This document shows positions 17,647-26,111 of a stretch of 64,000 nucleotides of DNA, piece by piece. A program made the translations under genes and the position numbers. Source of the DNA: Scatomonas sp963930955 (GTDB lineage: Bacteria; Bacillota; Clostridia; Lachnospirales; Lachnospiraceae). The DNA is taken from contig OZ006967.1 in assembly GCA_963930955.1 (NCBI GenBank), positions 2,604,001-2,668,000 on the forward strand, read 5' to 3'. Each line of letters opens with the position of its first letter. Position 1 is the first letter of the stretch. Below the pieces are notes generated by a model. The model was not told the DNA's origin, did not search any database, and was given only the letters and a program-made list of their open reading frames with translations.

Positions 17647-18885
17647 TTAATCCCGTCTATACACATCTCGTGTATAGACTTTCTCATTCACATCTTCCAA
17701 ACAGCTGTCATATCTATTAGCAATAATCGCCTTGCTTTGCTTCTTAAACTCATCTAGATTATTCACAACGCGGCTTCCAAAAAATGTACTGCCATCTTCA
17801 AGCGTCGGCTCATATATAATTACAATCGCACCTTTAGCTTTAATCCGTTTCATAATGCCCTGAATAGAACTTTGGCGGAAATTATCACTATTACTCTTCA
17901 TGGTCAATCGGTAAACCCCAACTACCACTTCAACTCCTTTATCACTGTCATAGTCATCATTAACTCCATAAGCTCCGGCAATCTCAAGCACACGGTTTGC
18001 AATGTAATCCTTTCTGGTCCGGTTGCTCTGTACAATCGCTTCAATTAGGTTTTCCGGCACATCCTCATAGTTTGCCAATAACTGTTTGGTATCCTTGGGA
18101 AGGCAATATCCACCGTAGCCAAAGCTTGGATTGTTATAGTGATTGCCGATTCGCGGATCAAGGCAAACACCATTAATGATCTGCTGTGTATTCAAGCCTT
18201 TTGTCTCAGCGTAGGTATCCAATTCGTTGAAATAACTTACCCGGAGAGCCAGATAAGTGTTGGCAAATAGTTTTACAGCTTCTGCCTCGGTAAAGCCCAT
18301 AAATAACGTATCAATATTTTCCTTAATCGCACCTTCCTGCAATAATGACGCAAATTCATGCGCAGCATTTACCAACCGCTCATCTTTCTCATCCGTACCA
18401 ACAATGATTCGGGACGGATATAGATTGTCATAAAGAGCCTTGGACTCCCGAAGGAATTCCGGACTGAAGATGATGTTCTTACTGCCGGTCTTATTTCTGA
18501 TGCTCTCCGTATATCCGACAGGAATGGTGGATTTGATCACCATGATGACGTCCGGATTTACATCCATAGCCAGCCTGATCACAGTCTCCACAGCGGATGT
18601 ATCAAAATAGTTCTTCTTGCTGTCATAATTTGTCGGAGCGGCGATGATAACGAATTCCGCATTTTTGTAGGCCGATTCCGCATCTAGTGTGGCGGTAAGA
18701 TTTAGCTCCTTCTCCGCCAGATATTTCTCTATGTAGTCATCCTGGATGGGTGATTTTTTCTTATTGATCAGATCAACCTTTTCCGGCACGATATCCACAG
18801 CCATAACTTCATTGTGCTGTGCCAATAGTACGGCCAAGGATAATCCAACATATCCGGTACCGGCCACTGCAATTTTCTTGTTCAT
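17647..18885 (-). CDS. ugd: UDP-glucose 6-dehydrogenase
   Basis: The 412-residue protein opens with KIAVAGTGYVGLSLAVLLAQ (NAD site). It carries IKSTIPVGYT, FSPEFLRES, KLFANTYLALRVSYFNELD and FGYGGYCLPKDTKQL with the catalytic cysteine, as in HasB and E. coli Ugd. It makes UDP-glucuronate from UDP-glucose with two NAD+. A neighbouring UDP-glucuronate 4-epimerase is decayed, so glucuronate rather than galacturonate is probably used. I chose the ATG at 18885 because GGAG lies about 9 nt upstream and the frame then begins at the Rossmann strand; an ATG at 18912 is less likely. The end of the gene contains a 10-bp perfect hairpin (17655-17679) that may affect the transcript end. The UDP-ManNAc dehydrogenase CapO is a less likely alternative. 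Confidence 0.92.
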   Translation of the reverse strand: MNKKIAVAGTGYVGLSLAVLLAQHNEVMAVDIVPEKVDLINKKKSPIQDDYIEKYLAEKELNLTATLDAESAYKNAEFVIIAAPTNYDSKKNYFDTSAVETVIRLAMDVNPDVIMVIKSTIPVGYTESIRNKTGSKNIIFSPEFLRESKALYDNLYPSRIIVGTDEKDERLVNAAHEFASLLQEGAIKENIDTLFMGFTEAEAVKLFANTYLALRVSYFNELDTYAETKGLNTQQIINGVCLDPRIGNHYNNPSFGYGGYCLPKDTKQLLANYEDVPENLIEAIVQSNRTRKDYIANRVLEIAGAYGVNDDYDSDKGVEVVVGVYRLTMKSNSDNFRQSSIQGIMKRIKAKGAIVIIYEPTLEDGSTFFGSRVVNNLDEFKKQSKAIIANRYDSCLEDVNEKVYTRDVYRRD

Positions 18886-19072
18886 CAGTCCTGCTCCTCT
18901 TCTAAATTTCATACTTCTTTACAGTCTTGCTTATCTACAGCTTTTCTTTTGCTGCAGCTCTATTTCACCAACCTCTGCTGCTCATCGCTCCGGCTCATAA
19001 AACTCAAAGTCGTGTGGAAAACAATCACAAACTAATTTCCACAGCAGACGCGGCTCTATAACTCAGATACTT

Positions 19073-19687
19073 TTACCCCATATAAAACTTCCTGTACCAC
19101 TCAGCGAACTTTCTCAGTCCGGTACGAGGATACTGTATTCAGTTTGAATCCAAAGTTGCGTTCCAAAGCGCTAGTATCTGCATATGTTACCAGAATATCC
19201 CCGGCCTGCATGGGAACCAGCTCCTTGTGAGCTTCAAAGTCATAATCTGCATCCAGCACACCGGATCTGATCAGCTCCTGCTGAAGGATCTTCACAAAGT
19301 CCATCAGGTTCTCTGGATTGCTATTCCCGATGTTGTAGATGACATAAGGTGGAATTGGCAGTCCGTCCTCCCCTGATTTCTTCTCCGGCGCTCCCTACAT
19401 CACCAGCTTCACACCGTGGACAACATCATCCACATAGATGAAATTCCTTTTACAGTTCCCGTAATTGAGTATCTGGATCTTCTCGCCTTTTCTCAGCTTG
19501 TTGGTAAAACTAAAGTAGGCCACGGGCGACCGGCAGATCCTTAGACTGTGAAGAACCGTAATCCTGTGGAAGGTATGTTATAAAGCTTTGAATAGGCATG
19601 TGCCATCAGCTTATTGGATTTCTTTGTCTCAGCGTAAAGGGATACCGGATTGTCCACCTTGTCATCTGTGGATAATGGAACCTTCAT
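19073..19687 (-). pseudogene. Decayed UDP-glucuronate 4-epimerase-like gene
   Basis: Reading frames on the minus strand give consecutive pieces of a UDP-glucuronate 4-epimerase. They are STDDKVDNPVSLYAETKKSN with the YxxxK pair, AHAYSKLYNIPSTGLRFFTV followed by a stop and frameshift, YFSFTNKLRKGEKIQILNYG, NFIYVDDVVHGVKLVM followed by another stop, then PENLMDFVKILQQEL and KFAEWYRKFYMG at the end. The first half, with the NAD-binding motif, is absent. The enzyme would have made UDP-galacturonate from the product of Ugd next door, so the polymer may once have contained GalA. This block is surrounded by other debris. Confidence 0.85.
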
Positions 19688-19727
19688 GTTTTATACAGTC
19701 ATTTTCTGTTTCAATGCACTAACCCAT

Positions 19728-19821
19728 CTTTAAGACACTCCATCATCTCTCCCAACGGACTATCCCCTCTTTGATACACTCGCCATTCTCTCCCAATGTA
19801 CAATGTCTCTTTGAGACGCTT
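19728..19821. repeat. Three degenerate ~40-bp tandem repeats
   Basis: The motif CTTTrAkACrCTy recurs at 19728, 19769 and 19809, spaced 41 and 40 bp. The first two copies are followed by a similar CTCTCCCAAyG tract. The stretch lies in the debris between two decayed sugar genes and has no start codon or ribosome binding site. It may be a remnant of a repetitive gene. Confidence 0.35.
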
Positions 19822-19984
19822 ATCTATTTTTTATTCCAATAAAATCTTTCACAAGCAGTGCAGGCGGTTATGTACCCTACATTTCTGTCTGTACAAGTTC
19901 ATCTCATCTATGTTTTGTACATATCTCTGTTATGTATAATTGCATTGGTAGATTTCACTAAAAGTACCCCTCAAAATAACCCTT

Positions 19985-20290
19985 TTACCCCGCCATTTCT
20001 GTACACTTATTACAATCCAAAATTCTCATCTCCGTCTCAAAGACGTTGTTCCCATTCATAGAAACAATCGATACATCCCCAAAACACCCTGTCCAAATGC
20101 CATTATAGGTATCACCCAACGACCCCGCCGCATCCTCCACAATAAGTGCATTATGTTGCATTATGTTGACCGGCAATAGCCCGGATTTCGCTTATCTTTC
20201 CCAGTGTGTCGTACAACTCCACACAGCTTGATAGCGAGATGGAGGGCAGCGGTGCCGCTGGAAAGTCCTACCGCGTATTTGCGGCCGCTC
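19985..20290 (-). pseudogene. Fragment of a DegT/DnrJ/EryC1-type sugar aminotransferase
   Basis: Minus-strand frames give KYAVGLSSGTAALHLAIKL (about 20285-20230) and then, after a frameshift, ALIVEDAAGSLGDTYNGIWTGCFGDVSIVSMNGNN (about 20155-20030). These are consecutive motifs of PLP-dependent sugar aminotransferases such as PglE/WecE, ending shortly before the catalytic lysine. The rest is missing. Such enzymes aminate 4-keto-6-deoxy sugars like the product of the dehydratase 110 bp upstream. The loss suggests the ancestor made a 4-amino sugar and that the function has been replaced by the reductase domain of the fusion protein. This last step is inference. Confidence 0.8.
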
Positions 20291-20402
20291 TTCTCCGTGC
20301 ATGTTTGGACTTAACAGCTATACTTTACTTTCAAAAGGTTGTATTCCTTTGAATCTTGGATCTTTCAAATACTTTTCCCTATCCATTTTTCTGCTTCTCA
20401 GA

Positions 20403-22544
20403 TTATTGCGCTTTCACCGCCCTCATACTGGTCACTGCCGCCTGTTCCATTGCCTTCCTCTGTTCTTCCAGCGCCAGGCTGTCTTTGTTTTCCTCTCCTG
20501 TCGGTTTGTTTCCTACCGGATGGAAGGTGGGTACGATTGCTTCTACCCTCTCCACAATGCGGCTGCTGTTTTCGTAACTCTCCTTCGCCAGCTCTTCCAG
20601 CTGTCTCAGGAAAGTTCTGACGTCAAAGGGAATGGGCTTTCCAATAAAGATCAGCTCGTTGTCTGTCTTCTTCATACCTTCTTCGGCCATCAGCTTTTCC
20701 TCGAAAAGCTTCTCGCCCGGCCGAAGTCCGGAGTACACAATCTTGATGTCTACATCCGGCTCGTAGCCGGACAGCTTGATCAGGTTTCTGGCCAGGGTGT
20801 CAATCTTCACCGGCGCCCCCATGTCCAGCACGAAGATTTCTCCGCCCCAGGCGTAGGTGCCGGCCTGCAGCACCAGGCTTACAGCCTCCGGAATGGTCAT
20901 AAAATAGCGGATGATATCCGGATGGGTCACGGTCACCGGACCGCCCTCCTCGATCTGCTTCTTAAACAGGGGGATCACCGAGCCGTTGCTGCCCAGCACG
21001 TTTCCGAACCGTACCGCTACAAATTGGGTACTCTTCCGTTCTTTGTTGCTGATGCTTTCGATCCGCACATTGGGTCTGCTCTTTCGGATGTCCTCCACAG
21101 AGGTCTGTTCCGCCGGATCGCTGATCACCTTCCTGCCTTCCAGCCGGTCCATGTGGGCGTGCAGCAGAGGCAGCAGATCCATCCTGCCTTCCTTGCTGAT
21201 GGCGTCCATGCTCTGGATCACCATCTCGCACAGACGCTTGCTGGCTCCCATAATGTTGGTGGGATTCACCGCTTTGTCGGTACTGATCAGCACAAATCTT
21301 TGGGCGCCGTATTTCAGGGCTGCGTAAGCGGTCTTGTAGGTGCCGATCACATTGTTTTTAATGGCCTCGTTAGGGCTGGTTTCCATGAGGGGCACATGCT
21401 TGTGAGCCGCCGCATGGTACACAATATCCGGACGGTATCTGCTGAAGATCTGATCTATCCTGCGGCTGTCGCGGACAGAACCGATCAGTACCGTCAGGTT
21501 CAGTTCCGGATATTTCCGCCGCAGCTCCTGTTCAATATCATACGCGTTGTTTTCATAAATGTCAAAAATGATCAGCTGCTTCGGGGCATGGCCTGCGATC
21601 TGCCGGCAGAGCTCGCTGCCGATGGAACCGCCGCCTCCTGTTACCAGAATGGTTTTCCCTTTCAGATACTGGAAGATCTCTTCCATGTTTACCTTAATAG
21701 GCTCCCGGCCCAGCAGATCCTCCACTGCCACCGGTTTCATCTTGCTCAGGGAAACCTCTCCGCTGGCCAGCTGGTAAACGCCAGGCAGGCTTTTTAATTC
21801 GCAGCGGGTTTCCTTGCAGATATTCAGGATGTCTCTCCGCTCCGCCGGACTGGCGGTGGGTATGGCAAAAAGAATCTGATTGATGTTGTACTTTTCCACA
21901 CTGGCCAGGATGCAGTCCCGGCCTCCCACCACCAGGACCCCTTCCATAAACCGGCCCCATTTGTTGGGATTATCGTCAATGATGCAGCATACTTTTGCAT
22001 TCATTTCCCGGGAGAACTTCAGTTCCCGCAGGATTACCTGCCCTGCTGCCCCGGCGCCGATGATCATCACGTTGTGAACCGCCTTGATTTCTTTTTCCCG
22101 TTTCGTACGGATCAGTGTCACATACCGGTAGGCGAACCGCACCAGCACGGTCAGGATCAGCTGGGTAGATCCTCCGATCAGGTAGTAGGAAAGGGGCATG
22201 GGCCGCACAAATACGGTAATGCCGATCATATGTACCGGAGCCGTGATAACCGTGGCCAGCAGGATCCGGTTTAGTTCGCTGAAGCTGGCAAACCGCCAGA
22301 TACTCTTGTACAGATGCAGCAGAGAGTACACGGCAATACAGAAAACCGTATAAAAGGGCGCAAAAGCCAGCATGGCGTTCAGGTATTCTTCCGGGATCCG
22401 GGAGTACCGGAAATCGAACCGCAGCAGCAGGCCCAGGAACCAGGAGAAGTTAATGACCAAAATATCATACAATAAAAGATAAATAGAGATGATTCTCCAA
22501 TGGGCCAGCTTACCGCCCTTTTGTTTTTTCTGTCCGCCCTTCAT
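20403..22544 (-). CDS. capD: Membrane-bound UDP-GlcNAc 4,6-dehydratase (CapD/WbpM/PglF family) with an insertion
   Basis: The 713-residue protein has four membrane helices (about 17-135). A first Rossmann domain (about 155-270) contains NVMIIGAGAAGQVILREL. The catalytic short-chain dehydrogenase domain (about 296-640) has VTGGGGSIGSELCRQI, YHAAAHKHVPLME, STDKAVNPTNIMGASK with Met in place of the usual Tyr (SMK-type), and VRFGNVLGSNGSVIPLF. About 50 residues (roughly 451-503) are inserted between the MGASK helix and the VRFGNVLG strand, where relatives have a short loop. The enzyme makes UDP-4-keto-6-deoxy-GlcNAc at the membrane. The C-terminus ends in a Glu/Lys-rich tail. GGGAGGA precedes the ATG. 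GC content is high, matching cpsBCD rather than the cassette. Confidence 0.93.
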   Translation of the reverse strand: MKGGQKKQKGGKLAHWRIISIYLLLYDILVINFSWFLGLLLRFDFRYSRIPEEYLNAMLAFAPFYTVFCIAVYSLLHLYKSIWRFASFSELNRILLATVITAPVHMIGITVFVRPMPLSYYLIGGSTQLILTVLVRFAYRYVTLIRTKREKEIKAVHNVMIIGAGAAGQVILRELKFSREMNAKVCCIIDDNPNKWGRFMEGVLVVGGRDCILASVEKYNINQILFAIPTASPAERRDILNICKETRCELKSLPGVYQLASGEVSLSKMKPVAVEDLLGREPIKVNMEEIFQYLKGKTILVTGGGGSIGSELCRQIAGHAPKQLIIFDIYENNAYDIEQELRRKYPELNLTVLIGSVRDSRRIDQIFSRYRPDIVYHAAAHKHVPLMETSPNEAIKNNVIGTYKTAYAALKYGAQRFVLISTDKAVNPTNIMGASKRLCEMVIQSMDAISKEGRMDLLPLLHAHMDRLEGRKVISDPAEQTSVEDIRKSRPNVRIESISNKERKSTQFVAVRFGNVLGSNGSVIPLFKKQIEEGGPVTVTHPDIIRYFMTIPEAVSLVLQAGTYAWGGEIFVLDMGAPVKIDTLARNLIKLSGYEPDVDIKIVYSGLRPGEKLFEEKLMAEEGMKKTDNELIFIGKPIPFDVRTFLRQLEELAKESYENSSRIVERVEAIVPTFHPVGNKPTGEENKDSLALEEQRKAMEQAAVTSMRAVKAQ

Positions 22545-23011
22545 GAACGATTCCTCCCTTGAAAGTTCTCACAGTTGGATGATGCCCCTGCCGGTCTCTG
22601 CAGAGTTCCGTTCTGGGATATTCCGGCCCCAGACGCAAAAAACAGCGGCAAAAGCCTGGGCCGTTCTGGAAATTCCGCATGCCTGCCGGCTGCGGACCTT
22701 TCCCAGAGGCACACGCTTTTCGCTGTTTTCTCTTTTGGGCTTATTCGGATTTCCATCCGGAAGGTTTGCCCTATGCCTTGCTGTCTGGTCAGGTACATCT
22801 GTTTCCGCCTCCTTAAAACTTTCTCCGGTTCCCGGGAACCTTGGCGTTCTGCTTTTGTTCTGTCCGGGCGGTAAAAGGAGAAATCCGCCTTAACCGGCTT
22901 CTTTCTCCTTTTTCTTCCGTCCATACTTCTATGCAGATCCTCTGAAACAAAATATTATCACATTTTACAAAAATGTAAAGTTAAATTCTCTGGAAATTCC
23001 TTCCCGGTTTT
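22545..23011 (-). other. 467-bp spacer between capD and cpsC, probable leader or promoter region
   Basis: No convincing gene is seen. A 127-codon minus-strand frame spans it but has no good ribosome binding site and a low-complexity basic composition. At 22950-22990 the sequence is AT-rich, with a TTTTACA-N4-TGTAAA inverted repeat and a GATAAT-like box facing capD, so an internal promoter is possible. The remaining 400 bp is GC-rich and could be a structured 5' leader. Nothing here matches an RNA family that I can name. Confidence 0.4.
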
Positions 23012-23719
23012 TCAGGCTTTGCCTTTTCCCTCCATGGGAACTACCGCCAGCACGTTCAGTCCCAGGTATTTTTCCACGTCCTCGGAGGTGCGGATGCTGT
23101 CGTCGGTGATGTAGCGGATCACCAGTACTCCGCAGCAGAGCACCAGGCCCAGAGCTGCCCCGATGACCACGTTTTTCTTGACGCTGGGGCTGACGGGATT
23201 TTCAGAGACCTCCGCCTGCTCCACCAGGGTAGGGGGCGTGGTCTGCATGATGGCCGCTACCTGGCTGGAGGTTTCGGTGCTGACCGCGTTGGCCACCGCG
23301 CAGGCCACATAGGGGTTCTCGCTGGTGGCGGAAATGTTCAGGATACGGGTGTCCGCATCGTTGGTGACAGAGAGCATTTCCGCCACCTGCTCCCGGGTGT
23401 AGACCTCCTCAAAGGAAATGGCCAGCTCCTGGATGGTGGCGTCCAGCACGGTGTTGCTCTTGGCGATCTCTACGCAGTCCGCCACCAGCTCGGTGCCTAC
23501 CTGCAGGTCGGACATGGAGGTTTCCTCCGCGTTCCGGGGCAGGATGTACAGCATTGCCTGGGAACGGTACTTAGGGGTCATAAAGCCGGCGGTGACGGCC
23601 AGGGCCGCCGCGGCCCCCAGGACCACGGCCAGCAGGATGGCCCACCAGCGGGAGATCAGAACCCGGAACAGGGCTCCCAGATCGATCTCCATTTCATCGT
23701 TTTCATGCTTTGTTTCCAT
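23012..23719 (-). CDS. cpsC: Capsule chain-length regulator and kinase modulator (CpsC/CapA, Wzz domain)
   Basis: The 235-residue protein has the two-helix Wzz layout. EIDLGALFRVLISRWW precedes membrane helix 1 (about 28-50), an extracellular coiled region follows (about 55-170) with PKYRSQAMLYIL, a PVSPS-type proline motif lies before helix 2 (about 180-203), and a short cytoplasmic tail follows. In Gram-positives this protein activates the separate CpsD kinase and sets chain length. A GGGAGG site lies before the ATG, 20 bp after cpsD. There is no kinase domain of its own, which fits the split Firmicute arrangement. Confidence 0.92.
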   Translation of the reverse strand: METKHENDEMEIDLGALFRVLISRWWAILLAVVLGAAAALAVTAGFMTPKYRSQAMLYILPRNAEETSMSDLQVGTELVADCVEIAKSNTVLDATIQELAISFEEVYTREQVAEMLSVTNDADTRILNISATSENPYVACAVANAVSTETSSQVAAIMQTTPPTLVEQAEVSENPVSPSVKKNVVIGAALGLVLCCGVLVIRYITDDSIRTSEDVEKYLGLNVLAVVPMEGKGKA

Positions 23720-23739
23720 CTTTTTCTATCCTCCCGGTG

Positions 23740-24471
23740 TCAGGCCCTGGCCTGTTTTTCCTCTGCCGTTCTGGCGATCTTGTCTTCGCTGCCGTAGTGG
23801 CCGTAGTAGGCGCCGTAGTATTTGCCGTACTGGCTGTTCTGCCGGATGTTGACCTTGTTCAGCACCACACCCAGGATCTTTACCCGGGCGGCATCCAGCT
23901 GGTCCACTACGTTCCGGGCCAGATTTCTGGAGGTTTCGTTGGCGGCCATGACCAGAACGGTTCCATCGCACTTCTGGGCGGCTACTGCCGCGTCGATGAC
24001 GCTGCCCAGAGGGGGCGTGTCCACGATCACGTACTGGAAGGACTCCTTCACCGCCTTCAGAAGCTTCTGGAAGCGCTCATTGCCCAGGAGCTCCGTGGGA
24101 TTTACCGGGAATACCCCGGAGGGCATCATGTACAGGTTTTTCTGGTTGGTGGAGTAGAGCACGTCGTTGACCTCCGCCTGCCCGGACAGGAAATGGCTCA
24201 GCCCCTTCTGCTGGCCTTCCATCTTCAGACGGTTTACCATGACGGATTTCCGCAGGTCCGCGTCAATGAGCAGGGTGGTCTTGCCGGACTCGGCAAAGGC
24301 GCAGGCCAGTTTGTAGGATACCGTGGATTTGCCGTCGTTGGGCATGCAGCTGGTAACGGCGATGACCCGGTTCTCCACGCCGGTAAATTCTATATTGGTC
24401 CGCAGGGTCCGGTAGATTTCCTTCTGCCGGAGGCTGCTTCTTTTTTGGCTGTTGATGGTTATCTTATTCAC
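23740..24471 (-). CDS. cpsD: Tyrosine-protein kinase CpsD/CapB (BY-kinase)
   Basis: The 243-residue cytoplasmic kinase has Walker A (PNDGKST, about 44-50), Walker A' (LLIDADLR, about 67-74) and Walker B (YVIVDTPP, about 147-154). A tyrosine cluster at its C-terminus (SQYGKYYGAYYGHYG, about 213-227) is the autophosphorylation site. It controls polymer export and chain length with CpsC and is reset by CpsB. The start is probably GTG at 24471, with GGAG about 9 nt upstream, overlapping the cpsB stop by 8 bp, so translation is coupled. Sequence and order are textbook for Firmicutes. Confidence 0.94.
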   Translation of the reverse strand: MNKITINSQKRSSLRQKEIYRTLRTNIEFTGVENRVIAVTSCMPNDGKSTVSYKLACAFAESGKTTLLIDADLRKSVMVNRLKMEGQQKGLSHFLSGQAEVNDVLYSTNQKNLYMMPSGVFPVNPTELLGNERFQKLLKAVKESFQYVIVDTPPLGSVIDAAVAAQKCDGTVLVMAANETSRNLARNVVDQLDAARVKILGVVLNKVNIRQNSQYGKYYGAYYGHYGSEDKIARTAEEKQARA

Positions 24472-25183
24472 CTAAATACTCTCCTTTGATGATGCTCATG
24501 GCATTGTCCCGGCACAGCCGGTCTCTGGCTTCTTCTCCCAGGCGCTTGCGGATGGCTTCCCCGCACTCCGCCATATGGAAGCCCCGGAGGCTGGCGTCGT
24601 GGGCGTCGCAGCCGATCACGTGGATGTAGCCTTTCTTCACCATTGTCCACAGCTGGCGGGTTCTTCCCCACCCTAATTTGCCCAAAAGGCTGTCCGCATT
24701 CATCTGCATGAAGGCCCCCATATCGATCAGGTCCTTCACCCGCTCCGGCCTGGACAGGGCTTCGTACCGCTCGATGTGGGCCAGGATGGGCCAGAAGCCT
24801 GCGTACTGGATTTCCTGGACCGCCCGCTGGATGTAGGAAAATTCCGCCGAGGGCAGCACCTCCAGCAGCACGTACTTGGTGCCGTTTAAGGACAGAGGCT
24901 TGCCTGCCGCCAGCTGGTCGGGAATGGCGGAATCAAAATACAGTTCAAAGCCCGGATACAGCCGGAACCCCGGCTGGATCTCCTCCGCCATCCGGGAGGC
25001 CGCCGCCAGGGCGAAATTTCTCCGCTTGCTGTAGTCCGACGGCGCTCCGCTGTTGTAGTGGGGCGTGGCAAGAATGGCCTGGATCCCGTCGGCGCAGGCG
25101 GCCCGCAGCATTTCCCGGCAGGTTTCCTGGTCCTTGGCTCCATCGTCCAGACCCGGCAGTAAATGGCAATGTATATCGATCAT
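24464..25183 (-). CDS. cpsB: Tyrosine-protein phosphatase CpsB/CapC (PHP type)
   Basis: The 239-residue protein begins MIDIHCHLLPGLDDGAKD, the metal-binding start of PHP-type phosphatases. It continues with ILATPHYN, YPGFELYFD, ILAHIERYEAL and VIGCDAHD, all metal-ligand motifs. It removes phosphate from the CpsD tyrosine cluster in the cytoplasm and is manganese dependent in relatives. The ATG overlaps the upstream stop as ATGA and has GGAGG before it. The order cpsB-cpsD-cpsC differs slightly from Streptococcus but is common in clostridia. Confidence 0.93.
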   Translation of the reverse strand: MIDIHCHLLPGLDDGAKDQETCREMLRAACADGIQAILATPHYNSGAPSDYSKRRNFALAAASRMAEEIQPGFRLYPGFELYFDSAIPDQLAAGKPLSLNGTKYVLLEVLPSAEFSYIQRAVQEIQYAGFWPILAHIERYEALSRPERVKDLIDMGAFMQMNADSLLGKLGWGRTRQLWTMVKKGYIHVIGCDAHDASLRGFHMAECGEAIRKRLGEEARDRLCRDNAMSIIKGEYLGE

Positions 25184-25926
25184 TCTACGGTCACCTCCAG
25201 TACCTCTTCGTTAGACATGTTTCCGTCGCTGTCCAGTACGTAATAGATCAGTTCGTAGGTTCCCGGCAGGCTGGTGTCCACCTCTCCCGCCACCTGGATC
25301 CGGGTGTGGAGATCCTCGGAGGAATCCACATCGTCTGTCAGGCTTCCTACGTATTCCAGAGAGTTAAAGTCGCTGCCGGCGGCCAGGGTCACCACATGCT
25401 GGGAGAGCCGGAACTCCGGGCTTCCCGGGGGCAGAGCCGCAATGGCCTCCTCCATCTCCTGGACCCGGGCTGCTTCCTCCTCCGCGATGTCTGCCGTCTC
25501 TTCCGGCAAAGCCGTTTCCTCCGCAGGTTCCGCCGTGGCGGCGGGGGTGGGAGTTACCGGCTGCGCGCCTACAGAAGCGGGGGTGTCTCCGGCGCTGTCC
25601 TCCTCCAGGGCCAGCAGGCGCTCGGTCTTGGTGACGTTGTAGTGCCGGTCCATGGCCACATAGGTGATCACCGCCCCGGCTCCCAGCTCATTGACCTTTT
25701 CCACCTGCAGGGTGTCCGATACATCCCCGTCCCGGGCGTCCTCCGCCCGGACTCCCTCCAGCAGCTCCTGGTGGGTCATGCTGGAATTGTAGGTGATCTG
25801 CCGGCTCTCGTCAAAGAGGATCTCCGGCCCTTCCCGGTCCTGGCTGGCGTAGACAAAGAGGGAGACTGCCGCCGCTGCTGCGGTGCTAATGCCCAGAATG
25901 CCCGCGCTGAGTTTCGTTTTTCTCAT
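25180..25926 (-). CDS. Secreted Ig-like (DUF5011-type) protein heading the capsule operon
   Basis: The protein (about 248 residues) has an N-terminal hydrophobic segment (MRKTKLSAGILGISTAAAAA) that may be a signal anchor. A first beta-domain with GVRAEDARDGDVSDTLQVE resembles the bacterial Ig-like DUF5011 fold. An Ala/Pro/Glu/Thr linker follows, then a second domain ending GTYELIYYVLDSDGNMSNEEVLEV. No enzyme motif is present. It may sit at the cell surface and help anchor or sense the polymer. I prefer the ATG at 25926, which gives a signal-like N-terminus and has AGAAGGAG 12 nt upstream; the ATG at 25968 lies inside a hairpin. It is the first gene after the operon promoter. Confidence 0.7.
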   Translation of the reverse strand: MRKTKLSAGILGISTAAAAAVSLFVYASQDREGPEILFDESRQITYNSSMTHQELLEGVRAEDARDGDVSDTLQVEKVNELGAGAVITYVAMDRHYNVTKTERLLALEEDSAGDTPASVGAQPVTPTPAATAEPAEETALPEETADIAEEEAARVQEMEEAIAALPPGSPEFRLSQHVVTLAAGSDFNSLEYVGSLTDDVDSSEDLHTRIQVAGEVDTSLPGTYELIYYVLDSDGNMSNEEVLEVTVE

Positions 25927-25957
25927 GTCCTTCCAACTCTCCTTCTCAAAGGGCTGT

Positions 25958-25989
25958 CCGGGATTCATGCCCCTTTGCGTGAATCCCGG
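25958..25989 (-). promoter_or_regulatory. Leader hairpin upstream of the first capsule gene
   Basis: The sequence CCGGGATTCA and its exact inverted copy TGAATCCCGG are separated by 12 nt. They lie in the 5' leader between the -10 box and the ribosome binding site. There is no U-run directly after it, so it is not a simple terminator; it could affect mRNA stability or start-codon access. Confidence 0.55.
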
Positions 25990-26036
25990 TGAATTTTTGA
26001 ATTTTTATTTTCTGCCTGAAAAAGCAGTCTATTTTA

Positions 26037-26064
26037 ATTATAGGTGCATTTATTTTTCTGTCAA
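26037..26064 (-). promoter_or_regulatory. Consensus sigma-70-type promoter of the capsule operon
   Basis: On the minus strand, TTGACA (26064-26059) and TATAAT (26042-26037) are separated by 16 nt. Both hexamers are perfect. It reads into the Ig-like protein gene and the cpsB-D-C block. It lies in the gap after the stop of the upstream GTPase gene. Confidence 0.85.
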
Positions 26065-26111
26065 GCCTTGTTTAGCAATTTGGCTGAAACAGGACTGTGA
26101 ATCGTAACGAA

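Noticed and set aside
17655..17679. Perfect 10-bp hairpin at the end of ugd as a terminator
   Set aside because: It lies inside the coding end and has no U-run; downstream genes seem to belong to the same operon.
19728..19821. CRISPR array from the three ~40-bp repeats
   Set aside because: Copies are degenerate, repeat throughout rather than alternate with unique spacers, and no cas genes are near.
20301..21797. 498-codon plus-strand open frame opposite capD
   Set aside because: Shadow of the dehydratase gene; composition is that of an antisense frame, with no family motif.
22541..22924. 127-codon minus-strand frame between cpsC and capD
   Set aside because: Poor ribosome binding site, basic low-complexity sequence, no motif. 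Treated as a leader instead.
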